A stretch of 6,003 nucleotides of DNA. It comes from Verrucomicrobia bacterium UBA1727. GTDB lineage: Bacteria; Verrucomicrobiota; Kiritimatiellia; RFP12; UBA1067. The notes below the pieces were generated by a model. That model did not search any database. It saw nothing but the letters and a program-made list of their open reading frames with translations, and was not told the DNA's origin. Positions 5,608 through 6,003 of the stretch are shown piece after piece. The translations under genes and the position numbers were made by a program. Position 1 is the first letter of the stretch. The number at the start of each line of letters is the position of its first letter. The DNA is taken from assembly GCA_002315875.1 (NCBI GenBank), contig DCIL01000014.1, forward strand, positions 17,867-23,869, read 5' to 3'.

Positions 5608-6003
5608 ATACAAAGAAGATATCGTCTTCACGGCGCGACTTCCTCAAGGCGAGCGCGGCGTTTGGTGCATTCAATCTCATTCCGTCGAGCGTTCTGTGGG
5701 GCGCGACCGCGCCTTCCAATCAGCTCACCCGTGCGCTGATCGGCTTCGGCTGCATCGCCCATTCCGGCAACCATCTGGACTTCAAGGGCTCGCGCCTCGT
5801 CGGTCTTTGCGATCCCTACGCCGCGCGGGTCGCGGAGGGTCTCGCCACCGCCGAGAAGAAGGGCTGGGGCAAGATCAAGGCCTATGAGAACTTCCTCAAG
5901 CTCCTGGAGGATCCCGGCGTTGATATCGTCCACATCTGCACTCCGCCGCACTGGCATGGCTGCCAGAGCGTGATGGCGGCGAAGGCCGGCAAGGACATCT
6001 GGT
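5604..6003 (+). CDS. Tat-exported Gfo/Idh/MocA-family oxidoreductase (partial, runs off the edge)
   Basis: The first 133 residues are present, out of perhaps 430-460 for such proteins. Residues 9-15, SRRDFLK, form a classic twin-arginine motif followed by a hydrophobic stretch (ASAAFGAFNLIP, 16-27), so the folded, cofactor-loaded enzyme is probably exported. A Rossmann strand and loop follow: ALIGFGCIAHSGNH (44-57), then LVGLCDPY (65-72), where Asp70 ends the second strand as expected for NAD(P) binding. YENFLKLLEDPGVDIVHICTPPHWH (94-118) is the hallmark segment of the family, and AKAGKDIW (126-133) leads toward the catalytic EKP motif, which lies outside the window. Role: oxidation or reduction of a sugar, or NAD-assisted glycoside cleavage; the first 133 residues cannot tell which. 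The start ATG overlaps the TGA of gene 3 as ATGA, suggesting co-expression with the hydrolases. Confidence 0.88.
   Translation, partial: MNTKKISSSRRDFLKASAAFGAFNLIPSSVLWGATAPSNQLTRALIGFGCIAHSGNHLDFKGSRLVGLCDPYAARVAEGLATAEKKGWGKIKAYENFLKLLEDPGVDIVHICTPPHWHGCQSVMAAKAGKDIW

Noticed and set aside
1..6003. Mobile element, phage, CRISPR or defence system
   Set aside because: No direct-repeat array, transposase, integrase, nuclease or toxin-antitoxin motif was seen. All coding space is taken by carbohydrate-related genes.

Overview
The window carries four co-directional (+ strand) genes packed almost without gaps, plus a possible 3' tail of a fifth gene at the left edge. It looks like part of a polysaccharide-degradation operon. 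DNA is moderately GC-rich with GC-rich third codon positions. Three genes in a row encode Sec-type signal peptides, and the fourth encodes a Tat-type signal (SRRDFLK) on a Gfo/Idh/MocA oxidoreductase. Many secreted hydrolases together with exported Gfo/Idh/MocA enzymes is typical of the PVC group (Verrucomicrobiota, Kiritimatiellota, Lentisphaerota, Planctomycetota). I infer a gut- or sediment-type PVC carbohydrate degrader; the lineage is not proven by this window.

Layout. Positions 3-41 could encode the last residues of an upstream protein. A strong terminator-like hairpin with a T-rich tail follows at 62-102. A good Shine-Dalgarno (120-125) precedes gene 1 (132-2165), a secreted TIM-barrel protein that looks like a distant GH42-type glycoside hydrolase. 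After 11 bases comes gene 2 (2177-4018), a GH51-type alpha-L-arabinofuranosidase-like enzyme. Its stop overlaps the start of gene 3 (4015-5607), an SGNH acetylesterase of the 'sialate O-acetylesterase' type. Gene 3 overlaps gene 4 (5604 to beyond the edge), the Tat-exported oxidoreductase, in the same ATGA fashion.

How they may work together (inference). The esterase would remove O-acetyl groups, GH51 would remove arabinofuranosyl or similar side groups, and gene 1 would cleave another glycosidic bond, all outside the cytoplasm. The oxidoreductase may oxidise or reduce a released sugar, or act as an NAD(H)-dependent glycosidase, as some Gfo/Idh/MocA relatives do. An acetylated, arabinose-containing plant polysaccharide is the simplest substrate guess. 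No transporter, regulator, sulfatase or SusC/D pair is visible.

I found no CRISPR array, tRNA or rRNA, insertion sequence, phage gene or defence system. The most interesting points are the GH42-like cysteine cluster with an Asp-rich putative active site in gene 1, the two cysteine substitutions in conserved esterase blocks of gene 3, and the terminator placed so close to gene 1 that no promoter fits between them.
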